Below the pieces are notes generated by a model. The model had not been told where the DNA came from. It was given only the letters and a program-made list of their open reading frames with translations, and ran no database searches. The translations under genes and the position numbers were made by a program. A stretch of 64,000 nucleotides of DNA from Micromonospora lutea (lineage in GTDB: Bacteria > Actinomycetota > Actinomycetes > Mycobacteriales > Micromonosporaceae), in NCBI RefSeq assembly GCF_016863535.1, contig NZ_BOPB01000031.1:1-64000 (forward strand), read 5' to 3'. Shown piece by piece: positions 51,677 through 60,504 of the stretch. Positions within the stretch are counted from its first letter, which is position 1; each line of letters begins with the position of its first letter.

Positions 51677-52102
51677 ATGTCTGAGAACACCCAGCCGAGC
51701 GTCGAACTGACCGTCCTGGACCGCCTGGTCGGCACCTGGTCGGTGACCGGCGGCGCCGAGGGAACCGTGCGGTACGAGTGGATGGCCGGCCGGTTCTTCC
51801 TGCTCCAGCACGTGGAACTCAGCCAGTTCGACCAGCCGGTCACCGGCCTGGAGGTCATCGGACACCTACACCCGTTCGGCGAGCCGGTCGGCGCGGACGT
51901 GGTGTCGCGGTTCTACGACGCGACCGGCAACACCTTCGACTACGTCTACGAACTCGTCGGCGACAAGCTGACCATCTGGGCCGGCGCGAAGGGCGGCCCC
52001 GCCTACTACGAGGGCACGTTCAGCGCCGACGGCACCACGGTCACCGGCGAATGGACCTACCCCGGCGGAGGTGGGTACGCCTCCAGCATGACCCGGATCT
52101 GA
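51677..52102 (+). CDS. DUF1579-like small protein
   Basis: A 141-residue protein of the nitrobindin/DUF1579-like group: LDRLVGTWSVTGGAEGTVRY and EWMAGRFFLLQHVE match the start of this beta-barrel family, and the end has GTTVTGEWTYPGGGG. ATG 51677 follows GAGGAGG. Divergent from the DUF998/YCII/ECF42 operon; an ECF42 target gene is a plausible but unproven role. Confidence 0.85.
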   Translation: MSENTQPSVELTVLDRLVGTWSVTGGAEGTVRYEWMAGRFFLLQHVELSQFDQPVTGLEVIGHLHPFGEPVGADVVSRFYDATGNTFDYVYELVGDKLTIWAGAKGGPAYYEGTFSADGTTVTGEWTYPGGGGYASSMTRI

Positions 52103-52535
52103 CACATCGGAAAGCCACGCCGCCCCTGAACGGCCGGAGGCAGCGTCCCTCGCGCATCAAGGAGGTCATCGCTCTCCGGTCGACTCGCTCCTACCTTCCG
52201 TCCACGAGGCGCGTCACGCCGACCAAATAAGGGGTTTTCCGTGATCGAGCGAGTAGAAACTCGGGGCGCCGCATGCGTCCGTGGATCCGCGTTGCCTGCG
52301 GTCGCCGACGGTGGGTACTGGACATCCGCCTACGCCGCGAAGCGCTCGTCACTGGAGGTGATGCGGGTGCCAGTTTGTTGCCGCTGGCCGCGCTCGGTCA
52401 GCTACCGCTTCTACCCGGAGCAGCTGGTGTCGATCGGCTGGTCTCGGGCGCTTTAGCGGTAGCGGTTCCGGGACGAGCCGATGTCTCACCTGTCACTGGT
52501 TGTTGTCGTTGGACGGCCAGGGGGAGCGGCGGCAG
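52103..52535. other. 433-base region without a convincing gene
   Basis: A 71-codon frame from GTG 52241 has a possible AAGGGG site, but its product (containing YRFYPEQLVSIGWS) is not recognised. The rest is non-coding by codon bias. It may hold a gene remnant. Confidence 0.3.
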
Positions 52536-53189
52536 TCAGATGAAGCTGAACATTCTTGTGCCGGGCGGCATCGGGGGGACAGTTGCGGGGCGGGCGGTGA
52601 GCCGGTGCATCCCGACCCGGAACCTGGCGTCGGCGGGGCTAGTGAAGGACATCTCGATGAAGCCGTGCTCGGCGAAGCAGGCGCGGATGTCGTGACTGGG
52701 GTCGTGTCCGTCGTCGGTGCGTCCTCGGGTCCAGATCACGATGCCATCGGCGAGGACAAGGGTGTGCAGCATCGCGATGGTCCGGCCTACGTCGTTGATC
52801 GTGATGTTGCCGAACACGCCGCAGGTCAGGAGCAGGTGCGCGGGCTGGATGTGTAGGTAGGTGTCCGTCGCGCCGGCGTCCGCGGTGCGCACGTCGGTCC
52901 GGGGCAGGCCGAGACCGATGGCTGCGGTGCGGGCGCGTTGTGACAGCGTCGGGTCACGTTCGATGAGCAGGGCCTCGATGGTGCGACCGCCGTCGTGTTC
53001 GGCAAGGATCGGCAGCACATCGCGTCCGTCACCTGCGCAGATGCTGATCAACCGTCGGCGGCCGTGTGCATCGTGGGGTGCTTCGGTCAATGCCCGGCGA
53101 AGGTCGTGCTGGACGACGCGTAGCCTGCGCGCCAGCGACGAGTTCGGGGAGTCGTAATCCTGGTGCCACCGGAGCCAGTCCTTGGTCAC
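52536..53189 (-). CDS. Class I SAM-dependent methyltransferase-like protein
   Basis: A 217-residue protein. SAM-binding motif I is RRLISICAGDGRDVLPILAE, with the unusual CAGDGRD sequence, then IEALLIERDPTL for the second motif, and LLLTCGVFGNITINDVGRTI. This group of actinobacterial methyltransferases has an N-terminal KDWLRWHQDYDSP element. The substrate is unknown. GTG 53189 (VTKDWLRWH) is chosen; a TTG at 53201 is 12 bp upstream. Confidence 0.83.
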   Translation of the reverse strand: MTKDWLRWHQDYDSPNSSLARRLRVVQHDLRRALTEAPHDAHGRRRLISICAGDGRDVLPILAEHDGGRTIEALLIERDPTLSQRARTAAIGLGLPRTDVRTADAGATDTYLHIQPAHLLLTCGVFGNITINDVGRTIAMLHTLVLADGIVIWTRGRTDDGHDPSHDIRACFAEHGFIEMSFTSPADARFRVGMHRLTARPATVPPMPPGTRMFSFI

Positions 53190-53278
53190 GACGGCATTCA
53201 ACCAGCAACGAACAATGAGATCCGTAGGGGACGCCTGTCCCGGCTACGTCTGTTCAACCGGTTGCCCTGCCCGAGGGG

Positions 53279-54021
53279 CTACCGATGTGCGGGGTTCGGT
53301 GCGGGCTGGAGGATAGCGGCGAAGAGGTGGAGTTGCTCCGGCGACAGGTCACCTCCGTGGTGGCGGTAGGTGTGTGGTCCGAGGCCGACGAGGACGTCGT
53401 CGACGTATTCCCATCGGTACGGCGTCCAGTACCTGCGGCTGTTGAGCAGTTCTTCGCTGACCTGACGCACGCCGGACCGGGTGCCGACAGCAGCCAGGGC
53501 TTCCGCGACCAGGTCGACGGCCTCGTGCGGGCGGCTGCTGTCGGCGCAGGCCGGAGCGAGCAGGAGTAGCCGCTCGGCCGGGGTGTGATCCGGATCCGGC
53601 TGATGCGCTGCGGCGACGACTTCCGGCCATGCGAACGCCGGCCCTCGGAAGTGTCCCTCCATGGCGGCGAGGGGGATCGGCGTGTCGCCGGTGTCGGGAT
53701 CGAGCACGTAGTCGATGCCGCCCTCGTCTTCGTCGTTGCGCATGATGACGTGCAGGGGACGGGGTTCGGCGAGTGGTAGGGAGAACACCGGCCATCTGTG
53801 CGGGTCGACGAGGACGTCGACGATCTGCTCCAGGTCGGCGGGATCGATATCGAAGGGGTTCGGTGCCGACGCGGCTCCGCCGACGGTGTAAGGAAAGCGG
53901 GCCAGAACAGCGCGTGCGACATCACGTCAGATCCGTCGACCAGCGGCGATCGCAGGATCGGCGGTTCATACTCGTCCAGGTTTCCGAGGACGATCACCTT
54001 GTCATCATGGCACTGCGGCAT
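53279..54021 (-). pseudogene. Hypothetical gene interrupted by a frameshift
   Basis: The N-terminal frame from ATG 54021 reads KVIVLGNLDEYEPPILRSPL then VDGSDV. At about 53918-53928 the frame changes: removing five bases (GTGAT) would join it to DVARAVLARFPYTVGGAASA, NPFDIDPADLEQIVDVLVDP and the C-terminal VDLVAEALAAVGTRSG and DDVLVGLGPHTY. The downstream frame alone has no ATG or GTG until 53788. The join is inferred from sequence, and no family is recognised. If the N-terminal frame is a shadow, the real gene would be 53279-53788 or use a rare start. Confidence 0.45.
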
Positions 54022-54130
54022 CCTTGTTTCCGGCAGTCACAGGCCCTGCGTGGTCGACGCTGAACGCATTGTGCCTACCCGATCGCTGGTCGGTAGTTCG
54101 TTTTGCCGGCGATGAGATCGCTGCTCACAG

Positions 54131-55108
54131 GTGAGGAGTACGGCCTTGTCCGCGAGTAGGAAACGACCCGGCTGGGCCGAACTGCCGGCGTCGGTTCGAG
54201 GGTGTATCGAAGGTCTGTTGGGTGGCGTTGTGGAGTTCGCCGAGAGCTGTGTCGGCGGCTTCTCGCCCGGCTTCGCCTCCCGGCTCACTCTGCGGGGTGG
54301 CCGCCGGGCCTTCGTCAAGGCAGTGGACGCACAGCTGTGGCCGGTCGAGGCGTCGCATTACCGCGCCGAGGCCGAAGTGGCCGGGCGGCTACCAGAGGGC
54401 CTGCCCGTGCCTCGACTACTGAACAGGCACGACGACGGCCGGTGGGTGATTCTGGTCTTCGAGCAAGTGGACGGCGTCGCACCGGGGCAGCCCTGGACGG
54501 CTTCGCAGATCCGTCGTGTCGTCGCGCAGGCAGTCGCCTTCGCTCAGGCGACCACACCGTCCCCGATCGAACTCCCGCACGACCACCCGCGGCTCGGCGG
54601 CTGGGCTGGCATCTCCCTCGATGCGTCCAGCATCGCCCGGCTGCACACCGTCTCGACCTGGGCATCGCACCACCTCGAGCAACTGACCGCGATCGAACAG
54701 CAAGGGCTGCAAGCCGCACAGGGCGACTCACTCGTGCACTGCGACCTGTACCCACACAACGTCCTGCTCAGCGGCGACCGCGTGACGTTCGTCGACTGGC
54801 CGCACGCCCGGCTCGGTACCCCCGTCATCGACCTCATCGCGCTGCTGACCGGCATGGCAGCCGACGGCATCGATCCCGAACCGCACCTTCACACAGCCCT
54901 GCCCGCTCTGAACTGCCCACCGGCTTCCTTCGACGCGATCCTCGCCGCGCACACCGGCTTCCTGATGGCAGGCGCACTGGCACCGATGCCCACCGGGCTG
55001 CAAGCTATCACCAAGGAGAAACTCCGCCTCGCAACAGCCGCAACCCAGTGGCTACAACACCGCTGCGCCACACGCGACAGCAACGTGCAGAACACCGTCA
55101 ATCCGTAA
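54131..55108 (+). CDS. APH-like phosphotransferase-family protein
   Basis: A 325-residue protein with kinase-fold motifs: ATP-site Lys in LRGGRRAFVKAVDAQLW, catalytic loop SLVHCDLYPHNVLLSGD and the metal-binding Asp in VTFVDWPHARLGTPVIDLIA. It belongs to the aminoglycoside phosphotransferase-like group; the target is unknown. GTG 54131 starts the gene. It is divergent from the frameshifted gene at 53279-54021. Confidence 0.87.
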   Translation: MRSTALSASRKRPGWAELPASVRGCIEGLLGGVVEFAESCVGGFSPGFASRLTLRGGRRAFVKAVDAQLWPVEASHYRAEAEVAGRLPEGLPVPRLLNRHDDGRWVILVFEQVDGVAPGQPWTASQIRRVVAQAVAFAQATTPSPIELPHDHPRLGGWAGISLDASSIARLHTVSTWASHHLEQLTAIEQQGLQAAQGDSLVHCDLYPHNVLLSGDRVTFVDWPHARLGTPVIDLIALLTGMAADGIDPEPHLHTALPALNCPPASFDAILAAHTGFLMAGALAPMPTGLQAITKEKLRLATAATQWLQHRCATRDSNVQNTVNP

Positions 55109-55164
55109 CAGCGTCGGCTGGAGTACTACGGCCGACCTACCCCGGGATTGGTGTAGTGCGGAGG

Positions 55165-55500
55165 TCAGACGTCGAGGAGAGTCCCGTCGTACCAGACGTC
55201 CTCGTAGTCGGGTGCCAGCACCACGCCCCAGCCCGGTGGGAGTGCAAGGTACGGCTCAAGCTCCGGGGCGTATTCGTCCAGGTGCTCAACATGCAGGGCA
55301 GTGAAGAACTGATCATCCTCCCGAGGGATCTCAGGACCTCGCCATACGAACCAGCCGTTGCCGTTGCCCCGGATCGGGTGCCGCAGGGCGTTGAGCGGTT
55401 CCAGCTCGCGTGGACGCGACAGCGCGAAGCCGACCATCGTCCCCTGGCAGGGCGGCGTTGACTCGACCGCGAAGCGTCGACATACGTCGCTCTGCGCCAC
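55165..55500 (-). CDS. Imm33/DUF2185-like immunity protein
   Basis: A 111-residue protein with the Imm33/DUF2185-type pattern: GWFVWRGPEIPREDDQFFTA, then LHVEHLDEYAPELEPYLALP and PGWGVVLAPDYEDVWYDGT. GTG 55500 is the start. Immunity proteins protect the cell from its own polymorphic toxin, but no toxin gene is adjacent, so it is an orphan (a protective solitary gene or a captured fragment). Confidence 0.8.
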   Translation of the reverse strand: MAQSDVCRRFAVESTPPCQGTMVGFALSRPRELEPLNALRHPIRGNGNGWFVWRGPEIPREDDQFFTALHVEHLDEYAPELEPYLALPPGWGVVLAPDYEDVWYDGTLLDV

Positions 55501-55828
55501 GGAGGCGTTGGGGTCAGCCTACGCCGACGCCAACTGATCATGTCGCCCATCATGTGCAGCCAAACCGTCATGGGTCAATCGGAGTACGACATCGGCTGCC
55601 GGCCTGCGTGGGAGGACCTCCCGTACGTCTATGAACGGGCCCCACGCGCCGCCGCCTGGGCGCGAGTCCGTCGCTCCGCTGGCGCTCCGACTCCACGCAA
55701 CACGCCCTGGCGGTTGGTGCGGAGAGCGGGAAGCCCGGGGCCGCCGCAGACGGGACGGGTGTGGAAATGGTGGAGGTCCGTCGCCGGCAGGCCCGCACGA
55801 GCGTCGCCCGGTTCCTGGCCGGTGTGCG
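55501..55828. other. Region upstream of the frameshifted small gene
   Basis: About 330 bases. In one frame, MVEVRRRQARTSVARFLAGV ends in a TGA overlapping the GTG at 55829, so a short upstream gene ended here; its N terminus is not clear. No other feature is supported. Confidence 0.35.
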
Positions 55829-56094
55829 GTGAGCACCCACGGCCCGGTGTTACCGATCTGGAGCTGCGGCGGTTGCAACCTGCCCTGGCCCTGCCCGAGC
55901 CGACGGCGGGAGCTGCGGGCGGAGTACGCGGATGCGCCGGTGTCGCTTGCTCTCTACCTCGGTGCGTATCTCTCGTGCAGGCGGCCGAGGACATGCCCTG
56001 GGCACCGGCTGGCGCGCTGCACCGCCGCTTCATCGGCTGGACCAGGCAGCCGGCGGAAGTACAGCAGCGAAGTGCAGCGACCGTGCAAAGTTGA
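55829..56094 (+). pseudogene. Small actinobacterial WSCGGC protein with frameshift
   Basis: GTG 55829 starts VSTHGPVLPIWSCGGCNLPW PCPSRRRELRAEY, a small protein type I recognise from Micromonosporaceae relatives. The frame breaks at about 55968: the next segment, VQAAEDMPWAPAGALHRRFI, is in another frame. The break falls in TATCTCTCGTGCAG; removal of one TC restores the protein (Y-L-V-Q-A-A-E-D), so a 2-bp slippage insertion is the simplest cause. The corrected protein would be about 88 residues. Sequencing error cannot be excluded. Confidence 0.6.
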
Positions 56095-56099
56095 TGTCG

Positions 56100-56342
56100 T
56101 TGAAGTTCGCACAGCTGGCGGGGGCCGTCCAGGCACGGTCGGCATCGACCGCAGGGCAGGATGCTGAGGGCGACGTGGTCGCCGGGTGCCACGTTCTCCA
56201 CGGCGGCGCCTACCGCTTCGACGACGCCGGCGCCCTCATGGCCGAGGACGACCGGTAGCGGCACCGGGTAGACCTGGTCGCGGACCACCAGGTCGGTATG
56301 ACACAGCCCGGTGGCGACGATCCGCACCGCAGCTTCTGTCAT
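56100..56342 (-). pseudogene. Truncated zinc alcohol dehydrogenase (N-terminal part)
   Basis: The 81 homologous codons read RIVATGLCHTDLVVRDQVYP, then VVLGHEGAGVVEAVGAAVEN and CGRCRPCLDGPRQLC, all typical of the N-terminal zinc-binding GroES-like domain. The usual first 25 residues are compressed to MTEAAV, and the remainder including the Rossmann domain is absent; homology stops near 56100, where the small frameshifted gene ends. The ATG at 56342 has AGGGAAGGG and is 16 bp after the MBL stop, so this was once the second gene of an operon. Confidence 0.7.
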
Positions 56343-56357
56343 CGCCCTTCCCTGCTC

Positions 56358-58244
56358 TCAGCGGTACTCGTACATCGCCCACGCCACCATCTCGGCGTTG
56401 GGCGGGGTCGCATGGTCGAAGCCGTACAGCTGTCCGTACCTGGGCCGCAACGCCTCGGTGGCTTCGCGCGCGACGGTACCGAAGAAGTTGGCCAAGAAGC
56501 TGGTGTGAGCGTTGGCTGACGGGTCGACGAAGCCGCTGAAGGGGTGCGCTTCCATCGCGTTGCCGACGGCTTGCTTCAGGTCCGCGACGAACTGCAGCTC
56601 GAAGTCGATGTCCACCCGAATACCCACGTTGCCGTGACTGCCCGACAGGTGGTCCCAGCCCAGATCATAGATCTGCCGGAGGTTGTCCTCGTGCCAGCGG
56701 AACCGCTCGTTGCCGGCGAACCGCCAGAACGGCGGTTGGTCGGGGTTGATCAGGTCTGGGGCGTGGATGATCCGATCGTCGACGAGCAGCCAGGCGGCGT
56801 GATCGTCGGTGTGCGCGGCCCACTCGAAGCCGTGCAGCTGCACGGTGAGCCCTTCGAAGTCGAACTCTCCCCGTGGCCAGTCGACCACCTCCGTCGGCGG
56901 AGGAAAGGAGCTTCGGCTCTTCTCCATCGCCTGGGCGGTCTTCGCGCTGCCGATGATCCGCAGCTCCCGGCCCTGCTGCTGGGCAGCCTCGACGTACTTG
57001 CCGATGTCACCGATGTGGTCGGCGTGGTAGTGCGGGTACACCGCGGCGGTGATCGGTTTGTCGGTGACCGAGGCGACTGCCTGCACGATGTTGTCGTAGA
57101 CACCCTCCAGGGTGTCCATGATCAGAACTCCCTGGTCACCGACATGGAACACCGTGCCGTAGTGGGACGACTGGACCCACCACGCCCGCTCCGACAGCCG
57201 CTGCAGGACGTACGGTTGGGTCATGTTCCGCCGGTAGAGGTCTGAGATCTTCACCCCCGGAATCAACACCTCCTCGGCAGAGGGGTCGACATACCTTGCA
57301 CCCACCGGCGATGGCGGCTGTTCCATGTGCGCCTCCTTGCTACCGGGTTTGCCCCCGAATCCTCGGAATCGCTCAATCAACGGGTCGTTCCCCCGCGGAT
57401 GCCGCCAAAACCCCGGGTGCGCAAGTTGTAGGCGGTACAGCCGGTCACCTGAGCCCTGAATGGGCAGGCCGAACTGCAGCCAGACGCGGACCTGCTCGGT
57501 GACCACGTCCCGCCCGTCGAGGGCGGCGTGGACCTGAGCGGCGAACGCGGCTCGGTGCTCGGGAGAGGGCAACTGGTCGGCCGACATCGCGGAGAGGACG
57601 CCGCCGACCATGTCGTCGACGGTGAGCGGTGCGTCGTACTGCACCGAGGACTCCACGAATCGGTAACCAGCGGCGACAAGAGCATCCCGGTTTCGCTGGC
57701 GGCCCGCCTCGTCGGTTTGGCACGTCGCGGTGACCGGGTGCCCGAGCAGCGTCTCCAGGCATTCGCGCAGCGTCCGAGACCATGCGGCGTCCGGTAACCA
57801 CAGGGACGTACCGTTGGTTATCACGGCGATGCCGCCACCGGGACGCAACAGCGGCCTGGCGGCGCGGAACAGGGTGTCGCGGTCCATGAAGTGGATAGCG
57901 ACGGCAATGGTCACCGCCCCGACCGTTCGGTCGCCGAGTAACCGGCTCAACCGGGGCAGGTCTCTGTCTGTGCCGAGCAGCCACGTGGCATTGCTGTTTC
58001 CGCCCTTCGTGGCGGCACGCCGGGCCAATGCCAGCATGTCTGGTTCCGGGTCCACGCCAACGACGGCTCCCACCCGGGCGGTGAGGGGCAGACTCAACTG
58101 ACCGGTGCCGCAGCCGAGGTCGACGACCGTGTCGTTCGCGCTGAGGCCGAACGCCCCGACGATCGCGTCGAGCACCTCGGGCGGGTAGCCGCGCCGGTAC
58201 GGCGCGTAGTGCCTGGCCACCTCACCGCTGAAGCCCGCTCCCAT
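56358..58244 (-). CDS. Methyltransferase fused in frame to metallo-beta-lactamase-fold hydrolase
   Basis: A 628-residue frame with two domains. Residues 1-260 are a class I SAM methyltransferase (DTVVDLGCGTGQLSLPLTA; VGVDPEPDMLALARRA; LLRPGGGIAVITNG). From about 307 an MBL-fold hydrolase begins (MEQPPSPVGARYVDPSAEEV), with metal motif YPHYHADHIG (HxHxDH) and a later His in HAPDLINPDQPPFWRF region; the C terminus is about 330 residues from there. An internal ATG at 57326 has AAGGAGG 5 nt before it, so the MBL protein is probably also made separately. The 46-residue linker (FWRHPRGNDPLIERFRGF) lacks the expected stop. Either a lost stop or a real fusion. Confidence 0.82.
   Translation of the reverse strand: MGAGFSGEVARHYAPYRRGYPPEVLDAIVGAFGLSANDTVVDLGCGTGQLSLPLTARVGAVVGVDPEPDMLALARRAATKGGNSNATWLLGTDRDLPRLSRLLGDRTVGAVTIAVAIHFMDRDTLFRAARPLLRPGGGIAVITNGTSLWLPDAAWSRTLRECLETLLGHPVTATCQTDEAGRQRNRDALVAAGYRFVESSVQYDAPLTVDDMVGGVLSAMSADQLPSPEHRAAFAAQVHAALDGRDVVTEQVRVWLQFGLPIQGSGDRLYRLQLAHPGFWRHPRGNDPLIERFRGFGGKPGSKEAHMEQPPSPVGARYVDPSAEEVLIPGVKISDLYRRNMTQPYVLQRLSERAWWVQSSHYGTVFHVGDQGVLIMDTLEGVYDNIVQAVASVTDKPITAAVYPHYHADHIGDIGKYVEAAQQQGRELRIIGSAKTAQAMEKSRSSFPPPTEVVDWPRGEFDFEGLTVQLHGFEWAAHTDDHAAWLLVDDRIIHAPDLINPDQPPFWRFAGNERFRWHEDNLRQIYDLGWDHLSGSHGNVGIRVDIDFELQFVADLKQAVGNAMEAHPFSGFVDPSANAHTSFLANFFGTVAREATEALRPRYGQLYGFDHATPPNAEMVAWAMYEYR
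57322..57345 (-). promoter_or_regulatory. Internal ribosome binding site and start for the MBL-fold protein
   Basis: On the minus strand AAGGAGG lies 5 nt before ATG 57326, inside the methyltransferase-MBL reading frame. A perfect site here shows the MBL domain once began, or still begins, separately. Confidence 0.75.
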
Positions 58245-58427
58245 GCCCCGAGCCTGCCGGCAGCATGATCGGAAAGCGAGAAGTTCTGCTCAGAGCAGCC
58301 GGGGGCGGCGTTATCGCGCCTGCTGCGGGTGCGCTCCGTTACCAGGGTATCCACACCCGCTGGCTCCGGGCACTTCGCCCACCGGGGCTCCAGAGCAGAC
58401 GGCAGCGGACCGGGAAGAATGCTGCGA

Positions 58428-58835
58428 ATGACTGATCATCGGCATTGCCGCTTCTCGGCCAGTGACGGCGTACTGGAACTCGCTGGCCCGCCGGCCGCCC
58501 TCCGCAGCCTGAGCCGGATACTCCGTCAGCACGCGGAGCCCTGCGAGGTGTCAATCACCGGTGGATCCGTTGCGCAGCAGGTGACCAGCGGTCCTCTGCG
58601 TGTCAGCCTGCGGGACATGACCACGTTGCATTTCGGCGGCAGCCCGGCACACCTCGACATCATCTGGGACGCCCTCGATGACGTGGCCGAGGATGCCGAG
58701 ACCACCGAGAAGCGGCGCGTCAACCGGCACCAACACATCGAGTACTACCCCGGCGACACATACCGGTCGCCTGACTCGATGCCCTTGATCATTGTGGCTG
58801 ACTGGCCGGATGAGCAGGTCCCGCCAACGCACTGA
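58428..58835 (+). CDS. Small hypothetical protein
   Basis: A 135-residue protein beginning MTDHRHCRFSASDGVLELAG. It has HLDIIWDALDDVAEDAETTE (acidic helix) and ends DSMPLIIVADWPDEQVPPTH. No family is recognised. The C-terminal half resembles small actinobacterial immunity-like proteins, but this is weak. Start ATG 58428; an in-frame ATG at 58419 is possible. It lies divergent from the methyltransferase-MBL gene. Confidence 0.6.
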   Translation: MTDHRHCRFSASDGVLELAGPPAALRSLSRILRQHAEPCEVSITGGSVAQQVTSGPLRVSLRDMTTLHFGGSPAHLDIIWDALDDVAEDAETTEKRRVNRHQHIEYYPGDTYRSPDSMPLIIVADWPDEQVPPTH

Positions 58836-58960
58836 TCTCGGCAGTTCGGCAGGGCCAGACGTCCGATCACGGAGCAAAGGCAGCAGCCCTTGACTCTCGA
58901 CCTGGTCGAGGGCTCAGGCTCCGTGGCAGCGTCCTGCATGCGTGTGATGAGGAGGTCCAG

Positions 58961-59362
58961 ATGCTCGACCTGGAAGTACTGCGCCCGATACTTCGAGCCA
59001 GCTGGGGGGCGGACACCTGCGACCCGCACGACGTGCAGGATTGGCGGCCAGACAACCCCGCTCGGGGTCAATGCGGAGTAACTGCGCTGGTCATTCAGGA
59101 TCTGCTCGGAGGAGAGCTGATACTCGGCGAGGTCTTCGTTCAGGATGTCAAGACCGGCCACCACTACTGGAATCGGCTGCCCAGCGGCCAGCACGTGGAC
59201 CTGACGGCTGACCAGTTCCGGCCCGGAGAAGTTGTCGTCGGCGGTCAGGCGCAGCAGCGGCCACCGGGTCCCCCGCGTCGGTGCCGTGAGCAGTACCAGA
59301 TCTTGAGGCAGCGCGTGCTCGCCGAACTCGGGAGCGTACCCGACGACAGCCAGGGACAGTGA
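58961..59362 (+). CDS. YunG-like protein
   Basis: A 133-residue protein: RGQCGVTALVIQDLLGGELI, then TGHHYWNRLPSGQHVDLTADQF, which match the YunG-family pattern (CxVTALxVQDxxGG...HYWNRLPxGxxxDLTxxQF). Its Cys, His and Tyr/Trp arrangement recalls papain-like or transglutaminase-like enzymes; no activity is known. ATG 58961 follows GAGGAGG. Alone between hypothetical genes. Confidence 0.82.
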   Translation: MLDLEVLRPILRASWGADTCDPHDVQDWRPDNPARGQCGVTALVIQDLLGGELILGEVFVQDVKTGHHYWNRLPSGQHVDLTADQFRPGEVVVGGQAQQRPPGPPRRCREQYQILRQRVLAELGSVPDDSQGQ

Positions 59363-59468
59363 TTGAACGACATACCGCTCGCGTACTGACCTCGCACGGG
59401 AAGCCGGCCACCGCCCGGGGAATCGCCCTGGACGCGTTCGAGAAGCTGCGCACGTGACCGGGCGTGCG

Positions 59469-60251
59469 TCAGGGTGCCGGCCGTGCGCCGAGAGCAAGGT
59501 GGTACGTGCGTACGCAGTCGCCGCCTGGCGTGTGCCGCTGGGTTCCAGCCGTCCAGCCCAGCCGCTCGTAGAATCCGACCGCACCCTGCGGGCCGATCGA
59601 CGTCTGCGCCTCGGCCGACGTCGCGCCGGCCTCGCGGACCAGCTCGACGAAACGCGTGACCAGTAGCACCCCGATGCCGCTCTTGCGCCAGTCCGGCCGT
59701 ACCGCGAGGGCGGTCATGACCGCCACCTGCGGGGACAGTAGCGGCCCGGTGCGCGCTGCCGCCCCCGCGGTCCGGCGTAGGCGCAGCGCTCGGCGGGTCC
59801 ATGGTCGGATCCGGGTTCGCAGGGCACGGACGGCGACGCGAGGCCGGACAAGCAGTGCGAGGAGACCGCCGATGGCGAGGGCCGCCGTCGCGCGCCGGTC
59901 CTGCGCCAGCTCGGTGGTGTGAGCGGCGTGGTCGCTGGTACCCAGCACGAACCCCACCACCTCGTCGTCCTGCGGAGCAGCGGTGTCGATCACGACCAGA
60001 CCCACGCCGTGCCGCGAGTCCACGAAGGCACGCTGCCAGCGGCGGACGAAACGCACGCCGAGCGAGGGAAAGAGTCCGATCGGAAGCAGCTCGACGTGCA
60101 TGCGGGACATCCCCGGCAGATCCGTCCGCCTCGCCGGACGCAGAACGAGCCGACCACCCGGCCGACCAGCGTCCATCGGACTCGGACTCGGGGTCGGCGG
60201 CGCGACGATGCCTTGACGGAGATCGTCGATCATGCTGCGCGGAATCCGCAT
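59469..60251 (-). CDS. GNAT-family N-acetyltransferase
   Basis: A 260-residue protein. The GNAT core is in two separated parts: N-terminal LVLRPARRTDLPGMSRMHVE and C-terminal VMTALAVRPDWRKSGIGVLL then VTRFVELVREAG (the RxxGxG/A acetyl-CoA loop appears as RKSGIG) and SIGPQGAVGFYERLGWTAGT. Between them, an Arg-rich stretch (VRPRVAVRALRTRIRPWTRR) is unusual. It probably acetylates a small molecule or protein. ATG 60251 starts MRIPRSMIDDLRQ. Confidence 0.87.
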   Translation of the reverse strand: MRIPRSMIDDLRQGIVAPPTPSPSPMDAGRPGGRLVLRPARRTDLPGMSRMHVELLPIGLFPSLGVRFVRRWQRAFVDSRHGVGLVVIDTAAPQDDEVVGFVLGTSDHAAHTTELAQDRRATAALAIGGLLALLVRPRVAVRALRTRIRPWTRRALRLRRTAGAAARTGPLLSPQVAVMTALAVRPDWRKSGIGVLLVTRFVELVREAGATSAEAQTSIGPQGAVGFYERLGWTAGTQRHTPGGDCVRTYHLALGARPAP

Positions 60252-60504
60252 GACGTCGCCCCCCAGGTGTCAGGGCCAGGCATTCCGGCCCTGGATGCCG
60301 GACCGTGCCGCTCACCGGCAGCCAGGGCAGTTCCCCGTGTCCGCTCTGCCACGCGCTTACCCGCCGCGCCGCTCGCCATGCGACCGCTGGAATCTGATGC
60401 CCTGCGTCACCTCTGACCATTAGCATGCTCGGCGCGGCGTGTGGACCGGAAAACTCCGGGTATGCAGGTTTCGGCACAGCAGTCGAACCCGGGAGCATCC
60501 GTCC

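Noticed and set aside
59365..59456. Short frame ending TSHGKPATARGIALDAFEKL before the GNAT gene
   Set aside because: It looks like the C-terminal end of some protein, but only about 30 codons exist and no family could be named with confidence.
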